From: Saccopteryx bilineata
Lineage: Eukaryota > Chordata > Mammalia > Chiroptera > Emballonuridae
Length of the DNA: 64,000 nucleotides
Assembly (NCBI RefSeq): GCF_036850765.1
Contig: NC_089491.1
Coordinates: 89,498,740 to 89,562,739, forward strand
Reading direction: 5' to 3'
This document shows positions 50,489 to 60,909 of the stretch, piece by piece. How positions within the stretch are numbered: the stretch's first letter is position 1; each line of letters starts with the position of its first letter. The notes under the pieces were generated by a model that was given only the letters and a program-made list of their open reading frames with translations, was not told the DNA's origin and ran no database searches. The translations under genes and the position numbers were made by a program.

Positions 50489-50828
50489 TCCGACCTGACC
50501 AGGTGGGGGCGCAGTGGATATAGTGTTGGCCTGGGATGCTGAGGACCCAGGTTCAAAACCCCGAGGTTGCTGGCTTGAGCATGGGCTCATCTGGCTTGAG
50601 CACAGGCTCACCATCTTGAGTGTAGGGTCTCTGGCTTGAGCCCAAAGTCACTGGGTTGAGCAAGGGGTCCTGGCTCGGCTAGAGTCCCCTCGTAAGGCAC
50701 ATGTGAGAAAGCAATCAGTGAACAACTAAGGTGCCATAATGAATAATTGATGCTTCTCATCTTTCTCCCTTCCTATTTGTCCCTATTTGTCTCTCTCTTT
50801 CCCTCACTAAAAAAAAAAAAAAAAAAAA
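50489..50828 (+). mobile_element. tRNA-SINE, second bat subfamily (VES-like long form)
   Basis: It starts near CGACCTGACCAGGTGGG and has a B-box-like GGTTCAAAACCCC. It contains several tandem CTTGAGC-type short repeats, then a CT-rich end and a run of about 22 A. The duplication AGAACTCAG is at 50480-50488 and 50829-50837. Confidence 0.9.
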
Positions 50829-50837
50829 AGAACTCAG

Positions 50838-51829
50838 GACCTCAGGGATAATTCCAGTGTGCTTGGGGATCTCATCCCTACTTCAAGTGGTGGTTTGTGT
50901 AGTGTTCCTTCCAGCTCCGTATTCTGGTTCTGGTTCAGTCCTTTTCCTTCACCCTGTTGCACTTCCAGATTGCTAGGTACATTTGCACATGCCTTGCAGT
51001 TTGGTGCTGAGCAGGCCTGCCTCTCCATGCAGCACTGACCGCACGACACAGCCTCCCTGGGCTAAGGACGGCCCCACCTCTAAAACTACCAACTGGATTA
51101 AAGCAGCAGATGCCCTCACCCCCACCCGACTACAGCTTTGTTTTTCATCTCTGTTTGCCACTGAATATCACATATCCCATTTCCCTTCCCAGATGATGCT
51201 GAGATGCAACAACTTGTCACCGGAGATATGGCCCATTAAAATTACATCGCACAAGTAATGGAGAACTCAGTGCAGGTTGGGACAGCAGGTAATTAGCCTT
51301 ACCTCGCAGGGCAGCCTCTAGGCCCTCTAGGCGCCCTGTCTCCACCCCCCTTCCTCTCCGCTTCTTAGCTCACAATTCCCTCACCATTTCTCAGAGGTCT
51401 CTCTTGGGATTTATGGGGTGGGGGCGGTTATTTAACACTGTTCTCATTAAGTCAGCCACCAAGTCATTGCAGTATTGGGTGAACAAGGTGAGGGCGGACA
51501 ATGGCGACCATCACAGCACACCATCAATCTTCCAGCATCTAGTGGGGGTGGAGAAGGGCAGGCTCAGCTGTCTCTGCGTGTTTTCTACGAATAGATAACT
51601 GAACAGACTTGAATAGTACCAGAATCCAAAGGGGGCAAGCTATAAAAAGAACCGTGGAGTCGCAATCCGTAAGAACCCAGTACAGTTTGCTTGTTTTCCA
51701 GGCCCTTGCTGGGTTTGTCTGAGGACATTGCTTAGAGAAGATTAATGTTGGAGACAACTGGCAGGGGTAAATCAAGGGTAACAGTGCTATTGATTCTGGG
51801 GCAAAACCAGCACAGTCTGAGATGCTGGA
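50838..51829. other. Intron, nothing recognised
   Basis: Unique sequence, moderately GC-rich around 51290-51370. Confidence 0.55.
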
Positions 51830-51985
51830 GGAGTGGAGAGCACAAGCTGGAAGGCCAGGGGGCTTCAGGTCAGATCCTAGCTCTGCCTGTGTGACCCTGG
51901 GCAGGTACTCACGCTTTTCCATCGGTGAAAAAGAAACCACGTTACCCACCTTTACAACATTGTTTTACGAGGGCTGTGTCAGGGG
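51830..51985 (+). mobile_element. MIR
   Basis: GATCCTAGCTCTGCCTGTGT and GACCCTGGGCAGGTACTCAC. Confidence 0.75.
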
Positions 51986-52499
51986 CTCCATTTCTGGCGC
52001 CAAGAAAACGTTCCCATCCCCTTGAGAGATAAAATCCAGGTAACCTTGCCCAACACTGATTTTAATGAGTGGCTTGTCCAAGAGGTGACTGGTAGGTTAT
52101 CTCCCCACTTCTACAGCTAAACTGCTGGTTAGACACTGGATATGGGCAGGTTAGGTTTAATATTCAGTCTTCTGAAAACCAAACAAGTAGACTCACCTTG
52201 GCTTTCTCTCTAAAGAGTTAGTACTTTTCCCAGGAGTCAGTCTAGCTCCTAAGGTAACAGTGAGATTTCCCCAGGTCTTTGAGTGATGAAAGCTGGAAGT
52301 ACTTGGTATAAGCCCCACCGCAGAGTGATGCAGCAATAAAGATGGAGAATGTTAAAAACATCTTGTTCAGTCTTTCACAACACATTTTGTTTTTCCAGCT
52401 TTATGGTTCAGAAATTGTCCAATGGGCTGCATGCATTCTGGTTAATAGTTTTGGGGAAATGTATGCAGAGGAAGGTGACTAACATGTCTGTTTACAGCA

Positions 52500-52620
52500 T
52501 CTCTCCTAGGTGCTTATGGTTCTAGGCCAGGGGCTTTTACTCACAGTGCCTTGTTTCATCCTTACTACAGCCCCTGGAGATCAGAACTGTCATCTTTAAT
52601 CGACTAAGAGAGAGAGAGAG
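52500..52620 (-). mobile_element. MIR fragment
   Basis: TTTCATCCTTACTACAGCCC and a diverged AGATCAGAACTGTCATC. Confidence 0.5.
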
Positions 52621-52628
52621 AGAGAGAT
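52608..52628. repeat. Short (GA)n
   Basis: AGAGAGAG run of about 20 bases next to a MIR fragment. Confidence 0.8.
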
Positions 52629-53089
52629 GTTGGCTCCGGGGTTACGTGTTTACCAACATCACAGAGCATCATCAGTGGCAGAACCTTGACCGTACCCGAG
52701 TCTCTGTGTACTAGTCTAGGGCTGGTTCTACCACACTGTAAATGTGTCTTCTTCGTGTACACTGTCTTACTAGTGTTATAGAAATTTATATCAAACTCTT
52801 TTTTTTTTAAATGTGAGGAAAACACATAATAGAAAATAAGTTAAAAATTAAAGGCTAATTATAACCTCAGTTCTCCAATATCCCATGACCAAAAAATTCA
52901 CCCCATGGACGTTTTTATAGATTCATGTTTTCTGCCACAGTTTTTAGAGAGAGGATGAAACGCATTTGTAATCTCATGAGGAAAGTTGCCAAAGGGACTC
53001 ACTCCTTCTGTGATACACTTGACCACTGAATGAACTATTCATTTTAGAAAAACGTGTAGAGCGATATGGAGCAGCTAAATATTCTGGAC

Positions 53090-53215
53090 ATTAGGGAAAC
53101 TGCTCAAGGACATGAACTCTGTGCTTTGTGCTCTCTTGGTGTTTAAAACAGGGCCCGCTTCCAAGCAGGCGCTCCACAGACATTTACTGACTGAAGTAAT
53201 GACTGAATGGCAGTA
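53090..53215 (+). mobile_element. L2 3' end
   Basis: AGGCGCTCCACAGACATTTA, then GACTGAAGTAATGACTGAA. Confidence 0.5.
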
Positions 53216-53589
53216 ACAGGTAGTCATGAGCTCACAAAGTGTTTTCTTGAGGCTAAGTCATCTTCTGCTCAATCTTGGCGTGCAACGTGGGAGCAGTTAT
53301 GGTGCCAGGAAACTCCTCGGGCATTCCAGAGGTAATTTTTTTTAAACAAAAACATAACCAAACAAAAATTTTAAATTTAAAAATTATAGCAAAAATCATG
53401 TTTTCTGAAATTTTATCGACCCCTAGACAACCTCCTAAAACCACTGAACTCTTTCGTTATATGAAAGAAAATTGACAAAATAATGACATGTGCTGTGAAT
53501 GGTAATGGGAGACCAGTGTGTAGATTGTTGGCCGGACCCACTTGAGCAGAAATGCTGACCTCTAAAGTACTTATTACTGTACAACTGGA

Positions 53590-53725
53590 AAGCCCCTGAG
53601 TTTGTTTACATGTCAGCTTCCTCACTGATAAACTGAGATATTTAATTCATTGAGTTACTGGGAGAATTAAGAATGACGAATAGTGCTCGGCACTTAGCAG
53701 GCTCAGTAAGCATGCGTGCCCTCCC
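53590..53725 (+). mobile_element. MIR fragment
   Basis: CAGCTTCCTCACTGATAAAC, then AGTGCTCGGCACTTAGCAGG. Confidence 0.65.
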
Positions 53726-54852
53726 TCGCTTCCCCCTCCATCCCTGATCTTTCCTTCTCTGACACCCATTTATTCTAAAACCACAGAAGTAGGTGAGATC
53801 ACGTAATCATTTATTAAATGTTCTTATTCCTTCTGTTCAAAGGCTTTTTAAAAACATGATTTGAAGGAGCTCTAAGTTTTCTATTCATTTTTTTTCTGAG
53901 TGTCAGACCTAAGATATTCAATCCTATTATATAATAGAAAAACAGGGAAGCTGAGGACTAAAAAGTAAAAATTACTGTAATTGGGCCATAGGAAGAGAAA
54001 GGTTGTGGTTTTCTAGGCTTCCAATTTTGTTGTTGTTGTTGTCATTATCTCTAAAAATGTATACAGATACAATTGAAGGGGAGATGGCTCATGCTTCTGA
54101 AGTTACTGCTGTATTAGGAGCTTTAACAAGGACATCTGTTGTTTTTTTAACAAAGGAAGCTGGAGAGGATCAAGGGAAAGTGCAGGAGACTATGGTTCAC
54201 AAGGGAGCCACATCTGTTTGGTATTCTCTCAACTGAGAAAGCTCAACTTCTGAACAGCACGGGTATCCTAGTTAAACTGGAACTTAGGGGTAGATGAAAG
54301 CTGTTCTTTCCTCCATGTTTCAATGGTACTGATCAACAGCTGTTTATATCCTTTAATACCTAACTAAGGGTGAAGCCTGCACATCTGTCAGTATTTTCCG
54401 GTTCTATTTCCTTGAATCACAGTGGGGAGGAGGTGAAGTTTGAATCCCTCCCAATTCCCAGGCAAGAACACAGAAATATGCCTTGGATTCAAAGCTGTAA
54501 TGCTAAGCAGAAGTCCCTATTTCTCATCCACCCAGGGTCTGCTGTTTGCTGAGAATTCTTCTTCTACTTTATCCTGACAGACGTCTTGATCATTTTCATG
54601 ATAATGATGACTCATGGCAGCACAAAGATCAAAACGAAGAAAAGTAGGCTGGAATAGGGGGGAGGAAGAAGAGAAAGTGAACTCTAACAAAGAAAGTGGC
54701 TCCTGAAGATAAGTTACTTCAAAAGAGAGCAAAAATACGGCAAATAACGGGTGAGCAGGGTGCCGATGAAGACCCCCAGGGTGACAGTGGGTGGTGGTGG
54801 TTTATACTAACCTCTACCATTTTACCTTGAAAATTTTCAGTAGTCAAAATGA
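53726..54852. other. Intron, nothing recognised
   Basis: Unique sequence with a short TTG run at 54029-54040. Confidence 0.55.
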
Positions 54853-55182
54853 GCCCTGGCCGGTGGCTCAGGGGATAGAGCATCAGCCCATCATATAAAC
54901 ACCCTGGGTTCGATTCCTGATCAGGACACACAGGAGAAGTGACCATCTATTTCTCCCCCCCTTCCCCTTCACTTTCTCTTCCATTCCCACAGCCAGTGGC
55001 TTGAGTGGTTTGAGCATGTTCCCGGGCACAGAGGATGCACTGTTGAAGTGCATCAACCTTAAACACTAAAAATAGCTTGGTACTCGAGTATTGGCCCCAG
55101 ATGGGGTTGCCAGGTGAATCCCAGTTGAGGTGAATGCAGGAGTCTGCCTCACTATCTCCCCTCCTCTCACCTAAAAAAAAAA
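54853..55182 (+). mobile_element. Bat tRNA-SINE, diverged copy
   Basis: It opens GCCCTGGCCGGTGGCTCAGG, with B box GGTTCGATTCC, and ends with GTCTGCCTCACTATCTCCC and an A run. The CTCF-like segment has decayed and I could not define a target duplication. Confidence 0.85.
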
Positions 55183-55339
55183 TTAAACTTTTTGGAGGCA
55201 AGTTGCACAAAATACCCAGGATGGTAATAAAGGGATTCAGAGACATTTGTTTAACTTCACTTTGATCATCAGCACCATAGACATGTTGGGACTCTGTAAA
55301 GATTATTTTTCCTTCCATCCATCCATCCGTCCACTCACC

Positions 55340-55460
55340 CACTCAGTCAGCAACTTGTAAGGCACTAAAGCTGGACTTAGTGCTAGGGTAGTGAAATGAA
55401 TAAGACATATTCCACAACTTTAAGGGGCCTACATTCAATGAGTGACAGACACATGGTACA
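55340..55460 (-). mobile_element. L2 3' end, diverged
   Basis: TTAAGGGGCCTACATTCAAT and AGTGCTAGGGTAGTGAAATG resemble the reverse complement of the L2 tail. Confidence 0.5.
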
Positions 55461-55639
55461 GGATGCACAGACTTACACTAGACAGAAAAGATAGATGGTG
55501 ATTCCAGAAGAAGAGAACAACATGTATAAAACCAAAAGGTAAGAAACAGACTCTTTCTGGGGAATGAAAAGCATTCTGGGTAGTTACCATTAACAGATGA
55601 GAGAGCAATGGGTTCTTACTAAAAGTTCAAATGCTTACA

Positions 55640-55760
55640 TCTTTCTATGAGATTCTACTTTAGTTGTTAAGGGTTAGGACCAAGGAATTTACATTTTTAA
55701 CAGAAAACCCAAGTAATTCTGATACAAAGAAAAGTTTGATAACTCTAATTTATATCGATC
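55640..55760 (+). mobile_element. MER5-like hAT fragment
   Basis: GGAATTTACATTTTTAACAG and AAGTAATTCTGATACA resemble the right half of MER5-type elements. Confidence 0.35.
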
Positions 55761-56879
55761 CACATTTCCCAAAGGATGCTAATGATATTCCATTTAAAAA
55801 AAAGAAAGCCAGTAGGTTCTAATTAGGAAAAACCATTTACTAAAGTATTATTCCTTTCTTGGAGATTTATAATGCATATTAGCATATTAAAAGTCCTGCA
55901 GTGAAGAAATCAATTTCACTCAGCATTTCTCAAACTAATTTTTCCATAGAGGAAAAAAATCAAGGTACATCAATTCAGATCTCTCAGAACACTGGTGTTC
56001 TATGGAGCATAAATTGGGAAGGATTCTGATCAGGTGAGTATGGTTCCCAAACCCATTCAATGGCTAAAGAAATGTCTAGAACAAGATGGCAACATCAGTT
56101 ACTCTGGGGGTCATGGCAGCCTCCACTGATCTCCCCCAAGCAAAGTCTAAAACCACCCCAGGAGTTTCCTCACTCTCCACTAACACACCATGGCCTTGTG
56201 AGATTATTTCTTGTCACCGACTCTACACAGTGACCACAACTGCCAGAGATCGTAGAAGTGCCCAGATTTCAAAGCATCAAGGGGCAGGGCCTGAAGGGGA
56301 AGGACAGAGAGGGGTCTCCTTGCCCACATTTATTTATCTTTATTGTTATCATGTGTTCTGCACAGAGCATTTGGCAATGGCTTCTAATGCTTTTGGAAAA
56401 GAAAAATTCCTCTCAGCAACAAAAGAAGCCTCTGACAGTCGAAGAAAGTGCAAAAAGGCATGAACCTAAGCGATTCCCGCCCCTCGGAGGTGCCTCTTAT
56501 ATGTCTGAGAAAGGGGACTGGAAACCTGTTTTCTTCCTCCTCTTTTGGGCTTGCATCACCTCCACCTCCTTCCTTAACAAGGCAGCACAGAGAGAAAGAC
56601 TGTGAGGGAACCGGACAGGTCAAGGCAACACAATGATGCTGAGCAAATTGGTTTCTGTGCTGAATATTTCAAGATGTACTCAGTGCCCTAATCAATTTAT
56701 ACACTTTTTTTTTTCTGGTATTAACTTAATTACTTCCATATGCCCCACCTCAATTTTCCATATGCCACTTGGGGGGACACACATCCCAACTAGAGGTGAT
56801 TTTCAACAATGTGTTTCAAATACTTCTTTTAGACCCCAACCATCTCAGAGCTTTTTAATAATACTTTCCAACAGCACAA
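55761..56879. other. Intron, nothing recognised
   Basis: The overlapping open frames at 56086-56636 have no recognisable domain. Confidence 0.55.
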
Positions 56880-57000
56880 GTATTTTTTCAGTCATTCTGC
56901 AAGTATTTCCTGAATGCCTATGACGGTTTTAGGGCACCATGCTAACTCAACACTGGAGATACAACAATAGAAGTACGGAGCCTGGACCTAAAAAGAGGGA
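56880..57000 (-). mobile_element. L2 3' end, diverged
   Basis: GCAAGTATTTCCTGAATGCC, then CAACACTGGAGATACAACAA. Confidence 0.6.
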
Positions 57001-57748
57001 ATTTTAAAGTTAGCCTGTCAGTGCGTGGAAAATCCAATGATCAGAAAGAAGCATAAAGAAACACAAGGGGTAGAAAAAGTTTGGCCCTTCCCTTTGAAGT
57101 TTTATGACTCAGAGCCCAAAGGGAACAAAGCATCTGCATTTCAAGTGTCCTGGTGGGTCTGGTCACTACACAAGGGTCCAGAGTCAACAGTGCAGACTGG
57201 AATTAATAACTTGTGATCAGAGAGGGTAGGACAGAACGGCAGGATCTTTATTCTCCCAGAATGCCAACCCCTTGTTCCGTGGATCCCCCCCCAAAAATCC
57301 ATGGATTCTCACACTGGGATTTCTTAACCTGAGAGATGAATACCAGTAAACTGCTCCTGAGATAATGTCACTTTAATTATTTAACTAGTTAAATAATAAG
57401 AACATTTCCAGAATGATGGGGTGGGTTTGAAGTGCAGTCCTAAGGGAACCAGAAAGATCAAACCTAGCATGTCACCAAGTCAGTGTTCCTTGGCATGTGG
57501 CATGTGTAATTTCATGACTGGGGTCCATGAAATTATTGCAAGTGATCCACAAATGATATTTTTCAAAATTTCAAATCAGGTTCTTATATATGGAAAAAGA
57601 CACTTCAGGTATGTGAGGGATGGAATTTGGGGCAACATTCATTGATAATGTGTGGTATATAGCACTCTAAGGCAGTACTAGAAGAAACCCCTGTAAACTT
57701 TCTGAGCTTGGGTGGGACATGACAGGATCATCAAGAAGCTGGTCATGG
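57001..57748. other. MOB3B: Start of MOB3B intron 2
   Basis: Unique sequence downstream (in MOB3B sense) of the GTAAGT donor. Confidence 0.6.
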
Positions 57749-57754
57749 ACTTAC
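57749..57754 (-). promoter_or_regulatory. MOB3B: 5' splice site of MOB3B coding exon
   Basis: GTAAGT directly follows GTGG in the exon. It splits the glycine codon after Cys-Val, which matches where MOB3B homology stops. Confidence 0.93.
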
Positions 57755-58370
57755 CCACACATGTTGGAAATATGTCCTCATTGTTGATCTGGACCTCGAT
57801 CCAATCCATAAGCAGATTCATGTACTGGGGGGCAGGCAGTGCTGTCGGCTTCTTGTACTTGAGGTCATCCTGCCACCGGTACTCATATTTGGGCCCTCCT
57901 GACATCACTGGGCAGGTACGCTCGGTGCAGAACTCGCAGATGGTGCCATAGATGAGGTTGATCCGATTGAAGAAGTCGACCACGTGCACTGCCACCCAGT
58001 CATTCTGGTCCTCCCCGCTGGGCAGCTGCACGGCCGCCTTCAGGTCCACGCCCGAGTTGAGGGATGCCTGGGCCCGTTTGTGGAGCTCAAACCTCTGTGT
58101 GCCAGGTTCAAATTTCCTCTTGGGCCGGAAGGTCTTGTCCTTGTTGAACACTTGCTTCAGAGCTATAGACATGGTCGTCTCCTCTTCTTCCTTTGTTTTG
58201 CAGGAAGCAAAAAAGCACCTGGAACTTTTCAGCGAGAGATCACAACCCAACAAAGTTTTCCACTGCCAGCCCTCTGGCCCCAGTCTTGCAGCTTGCAACT
58301 TCGATTCTATTTTAAATGGCCCCTTCTGTCTTCCTCTTGAGTGATTTCCAGAGGAACCTCATGTTTCTTC
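57755..58370 (-). CDS. MOB3B: MOB3B, first coding exon (5' UTR plus codons 1-139 and first base of 140)
   Basis: MOB3B is a small zinc-binding adaptor of the Mob1/phocein family. MOB3 proteins are reported to bind MST1-type Hippo kinases rather than NDR/LATS (family knowledge). The coding part runs 58172 down to 57755. The protein begins [15 protein letters not shown] and ends ...[10 protein letters not shown], colinear with the first 140 residues of a family whose members are about 216 residues long. Residues such as CTERTCPVM separate it from MOB3A and MOB3C. Two Cys of the zinc site are visible (about C82 and C87); the two His of the site would lie in later exons. The start is firm: an in-frame TGA lies at 58361-58359 with no ATG before 58172, and the ATG has A at -3. 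The acceptor is a strong pyrimidine tract ending TATAG before 58370; the donor is GTAAGT at 57754-57749. About 198 bases of this exon are 5' UTR. The human protein, as I recall it, has E where this has D at residue 133. An open frame above the ATG has no in-frame ATG and is UTR. Confidence 0.96.
58312..58362 (-). CDS. Upstream ORF in the MOB3B 5' UTR (16 codons plus stop)
   Basis: Eight bases into the exon is an ATG with A at -3. It opens a 16-residue frame ([16 protein letters not shown]) that closes with TAA about 140 bases before the MOB3B start. It is in a different frame from MOB3B and does not overlap it. Short uORFs of this kind can lower translation of the main frame while allowing reinitiation. 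The sequence shows only that the ORF exists; its use is inferred and depends on the acceptor at 58371-58372 being the one used. Confidence 0.5.
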
Positions 58371-58395
58371 CTATAGGCAGGAGAGAAAAGAGTCT
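58371..58395 (-). promoter_or_regulatory. MOB3B: 3' splice site of MOB3B coding exon
   Basis: On the minus strand a run of pyrimidines (CTCTTTTCTCTCCTGCC) is followed by TATAG and then the exon. This is the best acceptor upstream of the MOB3B ATG. A weaker alternative lies about 20 bases before the ATG, where a T-rich run is followed by AAAACAAAG. Confidence 0.75.
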
Positions 58396-58929
58396 CATAA
58401 GTGCCTAGTTTGCATTTAAAAAATGGCAAAGGTTTAGACCAGATTTCCACCTTGCCTTTGGCTGTGCTAACTTCTATCTAGGTATGTATGTGTGAGGGTT
58501 AAGCCAAACCCCTGGGAATCTGTATTGGTGATTTAAAACATGCAAATAAGCAAAAAATAAAAAAAAGGCATCATACCCCTTTTCTTCATGATCATAGGCT
58601 CAGTGGACCTCTCCAAGGTGTTAAGGATGAGAATGGCAGTCAATGACTCATCCCCATCCCACAGATGCTCCTTTGGAGACCATCTACCCACCCCACCTCC
58701 ACTGTCCCACTGAGTTAGCATGCGGCCACTACCCCATTCTCCTGGACACAGCTGAATGGTGGCTACTACAGCGAGCAGTCTAATAAGAATATTTCTCCTG
58801 GGAATTTAGAATCAGGACCTAGCCTTTGTTCTGCATTACCCCTGAGAAGTGATGAAAACTAGATAAAGTTGAGCTCTATTCGGACCATACATTGTGCAGT
58901 TGAGAAAGCTGGTCTTCAGAGAGAGGAGG
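58396..58929. other. MOB3B: End of MOB3B intron 1
   Basis: Unique sequence upstream (in MOB3B sense) of the acceptor; no other exon seen. Confidence 0.55.
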
Positions 58930-59230
58930 GATGAGGGAAGAAGAAGTGGAAGTGGAGGGAAAAGAGGAAGTGGAGATGGAAGGAGATACTAACATACAGA
59001 GAAACAGGCAAGAACACAAATGGCCACAGAGAGAAGACAAGAGAAAAAGAAAGAGACAGGAATGGAAAGAGTAACTTATGTAGTTCCTGACAACCTTCAG
59101 AACTGGTTCCAATTCCTTTTAAAGCCTCACTATGATTCCAGCCCTTGGAATTCATAAGTTTTTTTGTGAATTAATCAAATAAATTCCTTGTTTTACTTCA
59201 GTTAATTTGAGTGGGTCTTATTTCTTTCCC
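58930..59230 (+). mobile_element. Possible ancient LTR fragment
   Basis: A GA-rich stretch is followed by AATAAATTCCTTGTTTTACT and CAGTTAATTTGAGTGGGTC, which resembles the 3' end of old MaLR/ERVL-type LTRs. Confidence 0.3.
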
Positions 59231-59320
59231 AAGAATCCTTAACTATAACAGTTTTCTCACCCCTAAAATCTGACATCCATTATGTCCTTGATATCACCCT
59301 CTAGATAGCACTTCAGGGCA

Positions 59321-59521
59321 CAGCTGTCCAACAAAACTCTCTGTGATGATGCAAATGTTCTATATCTTTGTTGTTTAATATGGTGCCCACAAGACACATG
59401 TGGCTATTAAGCACTTAAAATGTGACTAGTGTGACTAGGGAGCTAAATTTTTCCTTTTGTTTCATTTTAATTAAATTCAAATAGCCATATGTGGCTTGTG
59501 GCTACCATACTGGCAGTACAG
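59321..59521. mobile_element. hAT-Charlie (MER1-type) element
   Basis: It starts CAGCTGTCCAACAAAAC and ends CTACCATACTGGCAGTACAG. The interior has the CACATGTGGCTATTAAGCAC and AGCCATATGTGGCT segments typical of this ancient eutherian group. Confidence 0.75.
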
Positions 59522-59703
59522 CCTTGAAATCTTCAAAACTCTCTTCTTCATGATCTCATTTGACACAAAATTCTAGACGTTTATAGTAGATTTATAGTAG
59601 ACATAGTGGATTTGTAGTAGGTATCATTATCTCTGGGTTTCCAAGATATAAAATGACTTGACTAACAAGGTCCCATAGCTAGTTGGGGGCATGGTTAGGA
59701 TTA

Positions 59704-59946
59704 CCATATTTCCCCATGTATAAGACACTCATGTATAAGACGCACCTTAATTTTGGGGCCTGAAATTTGAAGAAAAAAAAATGTATTACATAAAGCTATT
59801 GAACTCAAGTTTTATTCATCATAAAATTCATACAACTCCTCAAGCGGGAAATGCAAGTAAAAAAACCTACAACCACTGTATAAGATGCAGGTTTTAGACC
59901 CCAAATTTTTCGGGAAAGGGTATGTCTTATACATGGGAAAATACAG
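59704..59946. mobile_element. Short TIR element, mariner-like, 243 bases
   Basis: The ends are inverted repeats of about 23 bases (CCATATTTCCCCATGTATAA at the left; the right end is the inverse with 3-4 changes), each flanked by TA. TA flanks fit Tc1/mariner elements. ATAAGAC motifs repeat internally. The family is not identified. Confidence 0.65.
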
Positions 59947-59948
59947 TA

Positions 59949-60909
59949 AAATTAACTTTCTTAACACTTAGCAAATGCTCTTTCCATGTGGTGTTAAGAG
60001 TCTAAAAAGTGATGCCCTTCAAGCTGTCTTTCCTGTTGGTTCATGAAGCTGCTTTACCCAGAGCTTCCATCCACGTACTCCCCAAAGATGACAAGTATAG
60101 ACTGGCTGGAAGTAAGACTGTTTTCTGTGGCCTAGAAACAGCGAGGAGGTGACCTGACCCATTCATAGGTCAAGTCCTAGCAAAATGAGCCAAGAGCTGT
60201 GGCCAGACACAGAGGGCCCATCATGAAACCTGGACTTGGAGTTAGAAGAGTTAAAATGCACTGAAGCGCTTTCCCTCCCTAGAACGGCTTCCGTCATTCC
60301 ATCTCACACACTGCTCAGTGATGTATTATTCAACCTTCGTTATTCAGGCAAAACAAAACCACCCCACAAAACAAAACAAAAAACCAGCTGAGACATCCAG
60401 ATTCGCTCCACAGCTCTGCTAGGAACTGCTGACCCTTCAGCTGAATGCCCACTCTGCCCACCCACCACGCCCCAAGCTTCTGCGTTCTCACTCCCTCCCT
60501 CTTACCCCACCCTCTTCCTGGAGGGTGTACACTGCAATTACATAGGAAGAGGTGCCTTTTCTCCTCCTTCTGTGGCTTTGAGCATACACACACCCCACTA
60601 GAAGACCCATGTGGAAACGCAGGTCACGTGACACTCTCTGCCTGAGACTACCAAATCCCACTCCTGGCCACTTTGAGGTCTCACCAGGAAGGATATCACC
60701 ATGCAAATTCTAAAATTTTAGCAAAATAAAGGGTAATCTCTTTTTCAAAACTACACTTCCCAAAGGCTTGGCCTACCTGTTAACAGGCTTAAGAAAACTG
60801 AGGGCCTTAACAGGGTATTTCCAAAATAAAAACGTGAGTTAAAGTTGGGAGGATAGAGAAAAGATGGTAAGCCTTTTTCTTTCTTTCCCACTTCTTTTAA
60901 AAGAGATAC
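59949..60909. other. Intron 1, nothing recognised
   Basis: Unique sequence with no supported feature. Confidence 0.55.

Larger units (their letters stand above)
51986..53089. other. Intron, mostly unique
   Basis: Contains only the MIR fragment and GA run already listed. Confidence 0.55.
1..57754 (-). other. MOB3B: MOB3B intron 2 (3' part not in window)
   Basis: No sequence like the C-terminal half of MOB3B (the HVYIHHF region with the zinc-binding His) was seen in any frame here. The intron is therefore at least 57.7 kb, in keeping with the very long MOB3B introns known in other mammals. It contains the minisatellite and most of the transposable elements listed below. Confidence 0.85.

Noticed and set aside
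58173..58298. N-terminal extension of MOB3B by 42 codons
   Set aside because: The frame is open but its first codon is TTG, with no in-frame ATG. An in-frame TGA lies further up, and MOB3 proteins start at MSIALK.
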